NCBI GenBank assembly: GCA_035527845.1
Contig: DATKZT010000106.1
Location: 10,742-74,741, forward strand
Origin: JAUWKC01 sp035527845
Lineage (GTDB): Bacteria > Planctomycetota > Phycisphaerae > Sedimentisphaerales > Anaerobacaceae
Reading direction: 5' to 3'
Length of the DNA stretch: 64,000 nt
Of this stretch, positions 50,085-59,781 are shown piece after piece. The position numbers were made by a program, and so were the translations under genes. The notes below the pieces were generated by a model. The model was not told where the DNA came from and did no database searches. It saw nothing but the letters and a program-made list of their open reading frames with translations. How positions within the stretch are numbered: position 1 is the first letter of the stretch; the number at the start of each line of letters is the position of its first letter.

Positions 50085-51962
50085 ATGGCAGGAGACAAGC
50101 AGGCCGAAAACGCAACCGAAAGAAAATTCAGTCAGCAGCAGTATGAGATACTCCTGCGCTGCTCGAAAAGGCGCGACGTCACCGAGTGGAACCAGTGGCG
50201 CAAGGACAATCCCGGCGCCGAAATTCTCCTCGAAGGTGCGGACCTTGAGGGGGCTTTCCTTCAGGGTGCGTCGCTGTGGCGCGCCAATCTCCGGGACGCC
50301 CGGCTGGTGGTGGCCAACCTTCAGGGCGCCCAGCTCGTCGAAGCCAATCTCCGCGGCGCCAAGCTGGCGGGCGTCAACCTGCGCAGCGCCGAGCTGGTGG
50401 AAGCGAACCTCGCCGACGCCGAGCTCGTCGGCGCCAATCTCGAAGGCGCAAGGCTCTGGAACACCGGACTTCGGGGCGCTTCTCTTACAAACGCAACTTT
50501 CGACGGCGGAACATTGATTTGGAAGTGCCGGGTGGACCGCAGGACGAACTTTCAGGGCGTGGGCCTCGAGAGCGCGCGCATAGACCCGGGAACTAAACAG
50601 CTTCTCGAATACAACGTCAGGCGAATGAACTGGCAGGATTGGTACAACGAGCACCCGGCGCTGCTTTGGCTCGTCAGGCCTTTTTGGTGTTTGAGCGATT
50701 ACGGACGCAGCACCGGGCGGATTATTGCGAGTTTCTTTGCCCTGGCGGTTGTGTTTGCTGTTGTCTATCGGCTGTGGCCGAGCCTTATTGCCGTAAGGGG
50801 AGTCGTTGGCGACCTGAACGGATTCTGGCAGGCGCTGTACTTCTCCGTTGTCACCATGACTACATTAGGTTTTGCCGACATAGCCGCCAATCCTGGTAGC
50901 TGGTGGGGCCAGACTTTCTTGATGGTGCAGGTTCTCTTGGGTTACGTGCTCTTGGGCGCCCTCGTGACTCGGTTTACCGTCCTGTTGCGCGCCGGTGGCC
51001 CGGCGGGCAAACTCGCAGATGAGAAAAGCTATTGGGCATGCTTTGTCGACAACGCCGCGAAGGTATGGGCCGTAACAAAATGGATGCTTGCACAGATACG
51101 GAATTATCTGCGGGACGTAAGAAGTCGCCGCAGCGCCAGGAGAGGGCGCGTAGAAAAACAATTGGGCGGGGCTTGTCCGGATGTAAGAACCGGCTGGGTC
51201 GGCGACTTCCTCGAGACCGGAGATGTAATTCACGTGCAGGGATGCGGCCTGCTGTCGCGTTTGATTCGATGGTTCAGCCGAGCCTGGGGTGAGCCTAAGA
51301 CCTGGGCCTCTCATTCGGCCATGGTCCTTCGCGTCGGCGATAAAATCGAAATCATCGAAGCCCTGCGCAAAGTCGTCGTGAGGCCGATCAGTGAGTATGC
51401 CCGAACACGCGCCAGGCTCCTGGTCTGCAGGAAACCGGGCGGACTCGACCCGGACCAGAAGAAGAAGATTATCGAAAAGGCCCTGGACTACCGCGGCAGA
51501 AGGTACGGAGTCGGCCGGATTTTTGCCCATGCCCTCGACAGACTTTTCAACAATAGATATATCTTCAGACGCCTGGCGAGAATGGATGATTATCCCATTT
51601 GCTCCTGGCTGGTGGCGTACGTTTACGACCGGGTCCTGAGCTGCCAGTTTGGTGTTCCGCCCAATGCCGCCCAGCCCGACGACCTTCTCGACCACTGCGT
51701 GCAGGCAGGCTGGAGCTTCGTGTGGGCGGATTCAACAGAATCGGTGGAGGATTTCTGCACCGTGTATGCGCTCACTTCCGCGCGGAGCGGCCCGAGTGAG
51801 ACTTTGCAGGTTAGTGATATTCCAAGTGGTGACTCGGCTGGCGGAAGTGCCGCCGACCAGTTAGCCGAACCCAGCGGCGCGACCATGTCACCGGATGAGA
51901 ATGCGAATGCCGCGGGCGATTCGGCTAATGAGAATGCAAAGGGTCAGACAGACGGCGAGTGA
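50085..51962 (+). CDS. Pentapeptide-repeat / ion channel / papain-like hydrolase fusion
   Basis: 625 aa. Residues 49-145 are about 18 tandem pentapeptide repeats (A(D/N)LxG type, e.g. ANLRDARLVVANLQGAQLVEANL). Residues 210-305 carry two membrane helices around a pore loop with TMTTLGFAD (257-265), the position of the K-channel filter TxGYG; this is the Ion_trans_2 type. Residues 370-530 resemble the YiiX/YaeF permuted NlpC/P60 hydrolases: GDVIHVQGCG, SHSAMVLRVG with His410, and ICSWLVAYVYD with Cys506 as likely catalytic residues. The acidic, Ser/Asn-rich tail is disordered. The pore sequence departs from the K-selective consensus. No signal peptide, so the hydrolase may be cytoplasmic. Four-base spacing to the kinase gene. 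Confidence 0.8.
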   Translation: MAGDKQAENATERKFSQQQYEILLRCSKRRDVTEWNQWRKDNPGAEILLEGADLEGAFLQGASLWRANLRDARLVVANLQGAQLVEANLRGAKLAGVNLRSAELVEANLADAELVGANLEGARLWNTGLRGASLTNATFDGGTLIWKCRVDRRTNFQGVGLESARIDPGTKQLLEYNVRRMNWQDWYNEHPALLWLVRPFWCLSDYGRSTGRIIASFFALAVVFAVVYRLWPSLIAVRGVVGDLNGFWQALYFSVVTMTTLGFADIAANPGSWWGQTFLMVQVLLGYVLLGALVTRFTVLLRAGGPAGKLADEKSYWACFVDNAAKVWAVTKWMLAQIRNYLRDVRSRRSARRGRVEKQLGGACPDVRTGWVGDFLETGDVIHVQGCGLLSRLIRWFSRAWGEPKTWASHSAMVLRVGDKIEIIEALRKVVVRPISEYARTRARLLVCRKPGGLDPDQKKKIIEKALDYRGRRYGVGRIFAHALDRLFNNRYIFRRLARMDDYPICSWLVAYVYDRVLSCQFGVPPNAAQPDDLLDHCVQAGWSFVWADSTESVEDFCTVYALTSARSGPSETLQVSDIPSGDSAGGSAADQLAEPSGATMSPDENANAAGDSANENAKGQTDGE

Positions 51963-51965
51963 CAC

Positions 51966-53171
51966 ATGAGCGTGGACGTCCTGGTGCTCAATACCGCGGT
52001 GGTTGATTTCAGACGAGAGGATTTCGACTTTGCTGATGCCCTCGTTGGTGAGGGGGGGCTTACAAAGTGCTCGGAGCAGGACCGCCCGAAGCACTCACAA
52101 GAGCAACTGGCGCAATGGATAGAACAGGGATTTGCCACCACAGGCGGCTCAGGGAACGCGGCGCCATTGATAGCCAGAGGCGGATTAAAGACGGCCGTGG
52201 GGGTCAACCTTGGGGCCGGAGATTGTGATGGTCTCGACCTCCAGGGCAGGTTCTTTTGTGACACGATGACCGCTAACGGCGTCGATATGTCCGCCACCTT
52301 CATACACCCCCGCTTGCCGACGGGAACCACTTATATTCACGACATACACACTGGGGAAAGGGGCGGAATTGCCTATTTTCCCGGCGCCAACGACGATTTT
52401 TATTTCGAGTTCTTCACCAGTGCGATAGAGCGGCTGGCCCCCCGGATAGTCTACTATACTTATTGTGGCTTGTCGGATAGGGCCGATGCCAACGAAGGCA
52501 GAGACTTGGCGCAATTCCTCAAGTGGTGCAGGCAAAGAGGTATTATCACCGTCGTCGACACGAGCACGCTGGCGGACAATCCGCAAGAGGTTGCTCAATC
52601 GGGTCGGCGCGTTCCGCAATACCGGCTCTTGAGGCCGGTTCTGCCGGAAGCCGACGTCTTCTTTTGTTCGTGCGATGAGGCCCGAATGATACAAAACACG
52701 TTGGCCGCCGACCGGCAGATCAACCAGCTTGACGAGCCAAGAGCAGCCATGGGATTTCTTGATTTCATCAGCGAGGAATTCTGGGTCGAAGCCGGCAGAA
52801 CAAGGCTGTTCGGCGTGACGGTCGGAGACGGCGCTTATGAAAAGCACCGCCGGCCCCACGGACAGCCGAGCAGCACAACCAAGATCGAGTCGAGGTTTAT
52901 GGCCGGTGACGTCATTGACCTGGTTGGCGCCGGCGACGCTTTCAGGGCCGGCCTTATCACATATATCGGCCATAACCTCACAGACTTTGTCCATGGCGAC
53001 CTGAACTTCGGTGAGGCCCTGCAGATGGGAAATCTGTTCGCGGCCCTCTATATAAAGGCGCCGCTCGACCATAGACACGCAAGCGTCCGCACCTTTGACA
53101 AAATGCTTCAGGTGCTCCGCAGCCGACAGGATTATCCTACTCTGGAAACATTGCAGGATGCTTTGTATTAG
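51966..53171 (+). CDS. PfkB-family carbohydrate/nucleoside kinase
   Basis: 401 aa. The N-terminal GGSGNAAPLIARGGLKTAVGVNLG and the C-terminal DLVGAGDAFRAGLI (318-331; Asp324 as catalytic base) are the two ribokinase-family signatures. The loop between is longer than in typical sugar kinases (family usually about 300-350 aa). Substrate is not deducible; ribokinase, adenosine kinase and fructokinase types are all possible. Starts four bases after the channel-hydrolase gene, so the two are co-expressed, which may or may not mean a shared role. Confidence 0.85.
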   Translation: MSVDVLVLNTAVVDFRREDFDFADALVGEGGLTKCSEQDRPKHSQEQLAQWIEQGFATTGGSGNAAPLIARGGLKTAVGVNLGAGDCDGLDLQGRFFCDTMTANGVDMSATFIHPRLPTGTTYIHDIHTGERGGIAYFPGANDDFYFEFFTSAIERLAPRIVYYTYCGLSDRADANEGRDLAQFLKWCRQRGIITVVDTSTLADNPQEVAQSGRRVPQYRLLRPVLPEADVFFCSCDEARMIQNTLAADRQINQLDEPRAAMGFLDFISEEFWVEAGRTRLFGVTVGDGAYEKHRRPHGQPSSTTKIESRFMAGDVIDLVGAGDAFRAGLITYIGHNLTDFVHGDLNFGEALQMGNLFAALYIKAPLDHRHASVRTFDKMLQVLRSRQDYPTLETLQDALY

Positions 53172-53292
53172 ATGGCGGCCGCTGCGAACAGGCGGGTCGC
53201 TGTGAAAAGTCAATACGCACACGCAACAATAGAGAAACCCGTATTTGTTTTGGAGCAGGCCCGTTTGATGGATGTGGGGCGGAGGTCCAAGT

Positions 53293-54534
53293 ATGGAAAA
53301 TAAGAGCGACCAGGCCCGAGGAGTTTCGGATCGAAACAAGCGCCTTGAGGCCGAGCTAAAATTGTCCAACGCAAAGCTCAAGGTGCTGCTTGAGAACGTC
53401 AGCAGCGGTGTGGCCGTCTACGAGGCAAGAAACAACGGCGAAGATTTCGTTTTCAAGGATTTCAACCGCGCCGCCGAGGAGGTCGAGCAGATCAGGAAGG
53501 AACAGCTAATCGGCAGGAGCGTTGCGGAAGTATTTCCGGGGGTGAAGGATTTCGGCCTTTTCGATGTCTTTCAGAGGGTATGGAGGACGGGCACGCCGGA
53601 GCATCACCCCGTCTCGGTGTACAAGGATCAAAGAATCTCCGGCTGGCGGGAGAACTATGTGTTCAAGCTGCCTTCAGGCGAAATAATGGTCGTTTACGAT
53701 GATGTCACAAAGCACAAGCACAGCGAGCTGGCAATCCGAATGAGTGAACAGTGCTTTCGTGCCATCGCCGACTACACCTATTCCTGGGAGGTGTGGGTCA
53801 ACCCCGAAGGCCGCGTTATGTGGACCAACCCCGCCGTGGAGCGGGTCGCCGCATATACGGTGAAGGAGCTGATGGCCATGCAGGATTACCCCGTGCCCTT
53901 TATTCATCAACAGGACAGAGAAAGAATGAGAAGGGCCTTCCAGTCCGCCCTCAAAGGCACCAGCGGCAAAGACGTCCAGTTCCGAATCGTCCGCAAAGAC
54001 GACAGGGTCATCCACGCGGCAATGTCCTGGCAGCCCATATACGATGAAAAGGGCGTTTGTCTCGGCCATCGAGAGAGTATTCGCGATGTCACTGTACAGA
54101 AGCAGGCAGAGGACGCACTGCAAAGGGCCGAGCAGGAAAAGGAGAGGATTCTTGACAGCCTCACCGAACTCGTAGTGTACGAGGACAGAGACCTTGTTAT
54201 TCTATGGGCCAACCGGGCGGCATGTGAATCAGTGGCGATGACTCGTGAGCAGCTGATCGGGCGCTATTGCTATGAATTCTGGGGCGACGGCAAAGGCCTC
54301 TGTCCCGGCTGTCCCGTGCTCAAGGCCATTGCAACCGGCCGGACGCACGAGCACGAAAGATGGTCGGCAGACGGAAGGGCTTGGCTCGTCCACGGCTCGC
54401 CGGCGCGAAATGAACAGGGGGACATTGTCGGGGCCGTGGACATTGCATTGGATATAACCGCTCGCAAGCGCGCCGAAGAGGCGCTGCAAAAGAGCGAACA
54501 GAACTACCGCAGGCTGGCAGAGGGTTCCGCATAG
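53293..54534 (+). CDS. Triple-PAS sensor protein ending without output domain
   Basis: 413 aa from the ATG at 53293 (GGAGG eight bases upstream). After a coiled start, three PAS domains follow: about 28-150 (LLENVSSGVAVYEA...VVYDDVTKHK), 160-280 (TYSWEVWVNPEGRVMWTNPAVERV...RDVTVQKQAED) and 285-400 (LVVYEDRDLVILWANRAACESV...VDIALDITARKRAEE). CPGCP in the third is common in such PAS domains. The reading stops right after EQNYRRLAEGSA, the point where another PAS or a histidine kinase normally continues. The gene is therefore probably truncated by a stop or deletion. Confidence 0.75.
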   Translation: MENKSDQARGVSDRNKRLEAELKLSNAKLKVLLENVSSGVAVYEARNNGEDFVFKDFNRAAEEVEQIRKEQLIGRSVAEVFPGVKDFGLFDVFQRVWRTGTPEHHPVSVYKDQRISGWRENYVFKLPSGEIMVVYDDVTKHKHSELAIRMSEQCFRAIADYTYSWEVWVNPEGRVMWTNPAVERVAAYTVKELMAMQDYPVPFIHQQDRERMRRAFQSALKGTSGKDVQFRIVRKDDRVIHAAMSWQPIYDEKGVCLGHRESIRDVTVQKQAEDALQRAEQEKERILDSLTELVVYEDRDLVILWANRAACESVAMTREQLIGRYCYEFWGDGKGLCPGCPVLKAIATGRTHEHERWSADGRAWLVHGSPARNEQGDIVGAVDIALDITARKRAEEALQKSEQNYRRLAEGSA

Positions 54535-54757
54535 GCTGTTAGTGGCAACGGCTCACAGAAAAACCAGTGAGCGACCTGCGCAAAGATTGCAATAATACTG
54601 CACCTATTCAATAAGTACGCTTCTGGATGAGCATAAGTACTTGATTGCCATGGGATTAGATAACGATTGAAGGGCAAAGAATAAACAGGTGCGGTATAAG
54701 CAGTCCAAAACCTGTCCCGAAGAAGAGCGATGTTCGTGGTTGTCCCCCCGGCAGAAG
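54535..54757. other. Short spacer after the PAS gene, no gene seen
   Basis: 223 bases in which I see no continuation of the PAS protein in any frame, nor a terminator with a clear hairpin and T-run. Confidence 0.4.
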
Positions 54758-55948
54758 CTATCTTCTCATCTTCGCTTCCTGGTATAGAGCCTCCGCCGTG
54801 TTTAGCTGGGCCTCCAGCAGCCGAATATTAATGTGAAGGTCGGGGTAATGCTTGGCCAGAGTCACAAGCGACTTGTAGTCCTTTCTGATTTCGTTCAGAA
54901 TATTCAGTGCTCTGGGTCTGATTTGGGTCTGCTGCAGTTGTTTGATTTTGAAATCAAGCGACTTGCTGAGCTGGTTGAATCTTAGCTTGGCTCTACTGAA
55001 CTGTTTTGACGCCTCCTGAAAAGAATCGTCTGTGACAATCTCGGTGCCCGCCGCGCCCAAATGACGCAGAAGCTCCTCACGCGAGTTCACCACCTTGTCG
55101 GCAATCTCACACTTAACGGCATCATCGGCGGTAAGGGTAAGCAGCGAGCCCTTTTTGCTCCAGGTGTGTACGAGATGCTGTTGTGGTGTAATGTTCACCG
55201 GGTCGATAAACAGTCTGCGCTCGGCCTCCGACACCTCCACCACTTCGATGTCCCTGTCAACCATCGCGCATGCCAGTAATCCGGGGCGGTTGTTCTGCTC
55301 GGCCAGAGAAGCCAGATACGTCCTCCACGCCGAGCTGATTTTCTCGCCCACCTCCTCGCCGTAGCTGTCTTTAAGGTCTTTCAAACCGTCCCCCCCCATC
55401 GCTACGGCCGCAGCGGCGCCGATGACAGTGTTATTTGACATGTAGATATTATCGCAGGCAAACGCTACCGCAGCCCCGGCGGATAAGGCGCCGCCGTATT
55501 GCCCCCCCATTATGAAGGCGACGACAGGACAGTTGTTCGTCTGTGTAATTGCTGCGCAGATGCGCCGCGTGAAGTCCACTCGTCCGCCGGGCGTGTCGAT
55601 CTCCAGCAGAATGAATAAAGGCCCCGCGTCCGCCGAACGCACTATTGCCTCCACCAGTGCGTCCGTTTCAATCTCGAGCATAATCTTGTCATCGATGGTC
55701 AGGACTATCACTTTGTTGTTCCTGCCCAGCCGGTCGGCCGTAATCCGCCACTCGGACAGATTCAGTCCGACCACGCCCTTTTCCTGCGTGTGCACGACGG
55801 TATTGCCGTCCACCGCCGCGCTCGTTGCGTATCCGTGAAGCACCTCTTTCGTCTGCTGATTGGTAAACGTGTCACCAAAGCAGACCGCCCGAAAAGCGAA
55901 CAACGCCGCGCAAAACGCCGTGAACAACATCTGCTCCAACCTTTTCAT
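54758..55948 (-). CDS. Secreted ClpP/NfeD-fold serine protease-like protein
   Basis: 396 aa with a signal peptide (LFTAFCAALFAFRAVCFG, about 8-25). The core resembles the SDH/ClpP group: ILLEIDTPGGRVDFTRRICAAI (113-134) and MGGQYGGALSAGAAVAFACDNIYM (147-170) with Ser156 as likely nucleophile, then SNNTVIGAAAAV. NfeD-type proteases normally use a Ser-Lys dyad; the lysine is not certain here. The C-terminal 100 residues are a helical coiled coil rather than the usual NfeD membrane region. Single gene; exported or periplasmic proteolysis is the likely role. Confidence 0.72.
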   Translation of the reverse strand: MKRLEQMLFTAFCAALFAFRAVCFGDTFTNQQTKEVLHGYATSAAVDGNTVVHTQEKGVVGLNLSEWRITADRLGRNNKVIVLTIDDKIMLEIETDALVEAIVRSADAGPLFILLEIDTPGGRVDFTRRICAAITQTNNCPVVAFIMGGQYGGALSAGAAVAFACDNIYMSNNTVIGAAAAVAMGGDGLKDLKDSYGEEVGEKISSAWRTYLASLAEQNNRPGLLACAMVDRDIEVVEVSEAERRLFIDPVNITPQQHLVHTWSKKGSLLTLTADDAVKCEIADKVVNSREELLRHLGAAGTEIVTDDSFQEASKQFSRAKLRFNQLSKSLDFKIKQLQQTQIRPRALNILNEIRKDYKSLVTLAKHYPDLHINIRLLEAQLNTAEALYQEAKMRR

Positions 55949-56352
55949 ACGCCCAAATCCTTATTTCTCTTTTCTTCCTTACTTTATTACGGACCTTGCT
56001 CCTTGCGGTTCGTTTCCTGTGGAGCGCCCCGGACCGCCGGAACACTTACAGAGAACCGCCGCCGGCGCTCCGGTACGGCATTGTCCGCTAATATTATAGC
56101 ACAAAATAAGGGGCAATTCAACCTCAGAATACTCACTCTCTATGCCGCAATTGGCTTTTCAGCCTCGATAAACGCATCCTGCCTCCTCGGACCGGATGAG
56201 GCCGGCGCCCCTTTAGCAATCCACAAATACGGAAGATTTGAAAAACCGGCGGATTTGTGGTAAACAGGTGTAAAATCTTTCTCGGCGGCTATAACGTAAT
56301 ACCGGCAGGGCAAAGGACACGGTAAAGGGTACTCAAATCCGGGACGGTTGAC
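55949..56352. other. Divergent intergenic region, no gene seen
   Basis: 404 bases between the protease gene and addB. It carries a run of AT-rich sequence near 56095-56110 (TATTATAGCACAAAATAA) that could be a promoter for either side. No stable RNA or repeat array identified. Confidence 0.4.
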
Positions 56353-59300
56353 ATGGCGGTTCAGTTTATCCTCGGCAGAAGCGGCGCCGGCAAAACCCGC
56401 TGCTGTATCGACTCGGTTATCAGTGCATTGCTCGAGCCGGGCGAACAGCCGCTGGTTCTGCTCGTTCCGGAGCAGGCCACATATCAGGCCGAGCGTGCTA
56501 TTCTTACAGACACAAGAGTAACCGGCTACCACAGGCTGAACGTGCTGTCGTTTGACCGGCTGCAGTTCCTGCTGTCAGGCAGAAAAACGGCCCGGCCCGC
56601 TCTGACCCGCCTCGGCCGCCAGATGATAGTACACAAACTGTTGCGGGATAACAGCCGCAGGTTCAAGGTCTTCGGCGCATCCGCCGTCTCTACCGGGCTG
56701 GCGCGGCAAATGGCCGAGACTATCTGCGAGCTGCACGAATACGCAAAGACGCCGCAGGACTTGGAAAGACTTCTGAGCGACCTGCGCAAAGACGACCCCG
56801 ACAGCCTGGCAGCCTTGAAGTTCGCCGATATCAGCCTTGTCTTCGCCGAGTATCTAAAGGTAATCGAAGACAGGTTCACCGACCCCGACCTTCAGCTTAG
56901 CCAGGCCTGCCGGGCCGTGGCCCACGCGGGTCTTTTAAGAGGCGCCCGCCTCTGGGTTGACGGCTTTGCCGGCTTCACCGCCGCTGAGCTGGCAATACTC
57001 GCCGAGCTGCTCAAGACCGCCGCCGATACCAAAATCGCCCTATGTCTGGACCCTTCCACGCTCAATCTCAATAATCCCGACGCCGAAAAACCGGATTCCT
57101 TCGGTTTGTTCGGCCCCACCGAGCAAACCTACACCGAACTTTTCGAAATCGTCAGAAAGTGCAAACTGAAATTGGCCGAACCAATAATTTTGAGCACGCC
57201 TGTCCGCTTCTCCGCCAGTCCGCCGCTTGCCCATCTGGAGGCCGCGCTGTTCACAATTGGGGGCGAAAAAATCCCGGCACAGGACAAAATCCGGATCGTC
57301 TCGGCCCCAAACGCACGCGCCGAGGTGATATTCGTCGCCCGGCAGGTCCTCGAAGTGGTTAAGGAAAAGGGCTGTCGATACCGTGACATCGCCGTTATCG
57401 CATCAGATATCGGCCGCTACCAGCATTATATAAAGGCCCACTTCGATGATTACGGCATTCCATTCTTCATCGACATGCGCAAGCCCTTGAGCCAGTACCC
57501 GCTTGTCGAGCTCATCTGTTCGGCGCTGCAGACCGTCATCGGCGGCTTCTCGCACCACGACATTCTTGCCTCTCTCAAAACAGACCTCGTCCCCGTGCCG
57601 CGATCCGACGTCGATTTGTTGGAGAACTACTGCCTGGCCTTCGGTATCGCCGGCGCCGATTGGCAAAGCGATAAGGACTGGGATTTTGAAGGCGAACAGG
57701 GCGATTTTGACGAGCAGCGCGTAAACGACATCCGAAGAAAGGTCGCCACACCTCTGCTCAGACTGCGCGAGAGACTCTATCCGCCTGACGGCCCCGCGGA
57801 GTTGTGCCCGTCGGAGTTTACTCAGGCCGTTTTTGACTTCATGGAAAGTTTGCAGGTCCGAAGTACGATCTACAACTGGATAAATCAGGCCCATCAGCGG
57901 GCACAGCCCCAAAACGTTGACGAGCACCGCCAATTCTATGACAAGCTCGTTGCGGTATTTGATGAGCTTGTCGAGGTCTTTGGCGACCGCAGGCTCACGG
58001 CCGAGGACTATCTGGCAATCCTCAGCTCCGCCTTCTCGCAGCTCACTTTGGCGTTCATTCCACCGACCCAGGACCAGGTCCTTATCGGCTCAATCGAGCG
58101 CAGCCGCCATCCGGATTTGAAAGCCGTCTTTCTGATCGGCGCCACACAGCGGCAGTTCCCCTCGCCGGTGGACTCGCCCGGCATCCTCACCGATAGTGAC
58201 CGCTCCGCCGCCGAGTCAGCCGACTTTGCTATGGCGGCAACGAGCCGATGCCGGCTCTTTGAACGCCAGTATCTTGCCTACATCGCCTTCACCAGGCCGT
58301 CCGAGTTTCTGTGTGTGACGTATCCGACAACTGATGAAAAAGGCAGCCCCGAATGCCGCTCACAGTTCGTCGCAAGCCTCGAATCGCTCTTCGAAGGCCT
58401 CGAAGAGCAGTCGACGGTCCAGTGGAAAGTGTCTATGGATGAGCTTCACAGCAAAACCGAGCTTGGCGATTTACTGTGCCGCGAGCTTGGCAGGGACACA
58501 GACCGCGCCGGTTCCGAATCATCACGCGATGACCTGGCCGGGCTGCCGGATGAGCTTGCCGCTGATGAGCAGACTGCGCAAATCGGTCGCACCGTTCTTT
58601 CCGCGCTCGACTACGATAACCGCGCGCAATTAGACGCCGACGTCGTCGAAAGACTTTTCGGCCCACACCTAAATAGCTCGGCCACCCGGCTGGGCGCCTT
58701 CGCCGCCTGCCCGTACCAGCACTTCGCCCGATACATTCTGGAGCTTGCCGAAAGAAAGGAATTCAAGTTCGAGCCGCTCGACCTCGGCGTCTTTTACCAT
58801 CGCGTGCTCGATGCACTGTTGACAGAGCTCAACGCCGCACAGAAGGATTTTGCGGCAATTCAGGATGAACAGCTTCTTGAGGTTCTAAGAGCACAAATCA
58901 CCCGGCTCGTCCAAGGTGATGCTTTCATATCGAACTTTACCCGCCATTCGGCGCACAATGTCTTTATCATCGATTCGGCTGCCGACGTTCTCGAAGATTG
59001 TGTTCTTGCAATCGCCCGGATGGTCCGCGCCGGAACCTTTAGCCCCAGCCGGTCCGAAGTGGCGTTCGGCGCGGTAAGGGACGCACGCGATAACCTCGGC
59101 AGCTATGAAATCGCCCTGGCGCGTAATCGCCTGCTGTTCCTGGACGGCAAAATCGATCGAATAGATGTTGCCGATATCGGGGACGCCAAAGTCGCCCTTG
59201 TTTTCGACTACAAACGCCGCCCAAGGACTTTTAGCTGGTCGCACTTGTATCACGGACTGGACATGCAGCTTGCGATCTACATGCTGGCCGTTCGAAATAC

Positions 59301-59781
59301 GCCCGCCGGCTACGAGCAGGTCGCTGGGGCATTCTATATGCCGGTCGAGGTCAGTCCCGACAAGGGCACGCTCGAAAAGTTGTCGTCGGAAACAGAAGGT
59401 TTCGCCCACAAGGCCAGGGGCATATTCAACGGCGAGTTCGCAGAACAACTTGACCGACAGGCTTCGCGGGAAAGTATCTTCTACAATTTCTATGGTACTA
59501 AAGACGGCCGGCCGTACGGCAGCTATGCCACAAGGGGAGCATTGAGACCCGCAGACTTCGAAAAGGTCCTCACATTCACCGCCAGGAAAATGGTCGCTCT
59601 GGCCAGGGACATTCTATCCGGAAAAATCGACGTTAATCCGTACCGGCTAAACACCCAGTCACCGTGCGGCTACTGCGTGTACAGGCCCGTATGCCGATTC
59701 GACTGGCAGATAAATGACTACAACATCCTGCAGCCGGTGAATAAAACTCAAATCCTCGAAAACGGCGGCCACAGCCAATGA
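56353..59781 (+). CDS. addB: AddAB helicase-nuclease subunit B
   Basis: 1142 aa; processes DNA double-strand ends for recombination together with AddA. FILGRSGAGKT opens with the Walker A (8-15). The C-terminal PD-(D/E)XK nuclease domain includes LDGKIDRIDVADIGDAKVALVFDYK. A 4Fe-4S site is formed by Cys786 (FAACPYQHF) and Cys1105, Cys1108 and Cys1114 (CGYCVYRPVC), the CxxCxxxxxC arrangement typical of AddB. Ends four bases into addA (ATGA overlap). RexB is an alternative name in some lineages, but the Fe-S motif favours AddB. Confidence 0.92.
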   Translation: MAVQFILGRSGAGKTRCCIDSVISALLEPGEQPLVLLVPEQATYQAERAILTDTRVTGYHRLNVLSFDRLQFLLSGRKTARPALTRLGRQMIVHKLLRDNSRRFKVFGASAVSTGLARQMAETICELHEYAKTPQDLERLLSDLRKDDPDSLAALKFADISLVFAEYLKVIEDRFTDPDLQLSQACRAVAHAGLLRGARLWVDGFAGFTAAELAILAELLKTAADTKIALCLDPSTLNLNNPDAEKPDSFGLFGPTEQTYTELFEIVRKCKLKLAEPIILSTPVRFSASPPLAHLEAALFTIGGEKIPAQDKIRIVSAPNARAEVIFVARQVLEVVKEKGCRYRDIAVIASDIGRYQHYIKAHFDDYGIPFFIDMRKPLSQYPLVELICSALQTVIGGFSHHDILASLKTDLVPVPRSDVDLLENYCLAFGIAGADWQSDKDWDFEGEQGDFDEQRVNDIRRKVATPLLRLRERLYPPDGPAELCPSEFTQAVFDFMESLQVRSTIYNWINQAHQRAQPQNVDEHRQFYDKLVAVFDELVEVFGDRRLTAEDYLAILSSAFSQLTLAFIPPTQDQVLIGSIERSRHPDLKAVFLIGATQRQFPSPVDSPGILTDSDRSAAESADFAMAATSRCRLFERQYLAYIAFTRPSEFLCVTYPTTDEKGSPECRSQFVASLESLFEGLEEQSTVQWKVSMDELHSKTELGDLLCRELGRDTDRAGSESSRDDLAGLPDELAADEQTAQIGRTVLSALDYDNRAQLDADVVERLFGPHLNSSATRLGAFAACPYQHFARYILELAERKEFKFEPLDLGVFYHRVLDALLTELNAAQKDFAAIQDEQLLEVLRAQITRLVQGDAFISNFTRHSAHNVFIIDSAADVLEDCVLAIARMVRAGTFSPSRSEVAFGAVRDARDNLGSYEIALARNRLLFLDGKIDRIDVADIGDAKVALVFDYKRRPRTFSWSHLYHGLDMQLAIYMLAVRNTPAGYEQVAGAFYMPVEVSPDKGTLEKLSSETEGFAHKARGIFNGEFAEQLDRQASRESIFYNFYGTKDGRPYGSYATRGALRPADFEKVLTFTARKMVALARDILSGKIDVNPYRLNTQSPCGYCVYRPVCRFDWQINDYNILQPVNKTQILENGGHSQ

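Noticed and set aside
52185..53381. 398-codon minus-strand frame opposite the PfkB kinase
   Set aside because: The kinase has clear family motifs on the plus strand; the antisense frame has none.
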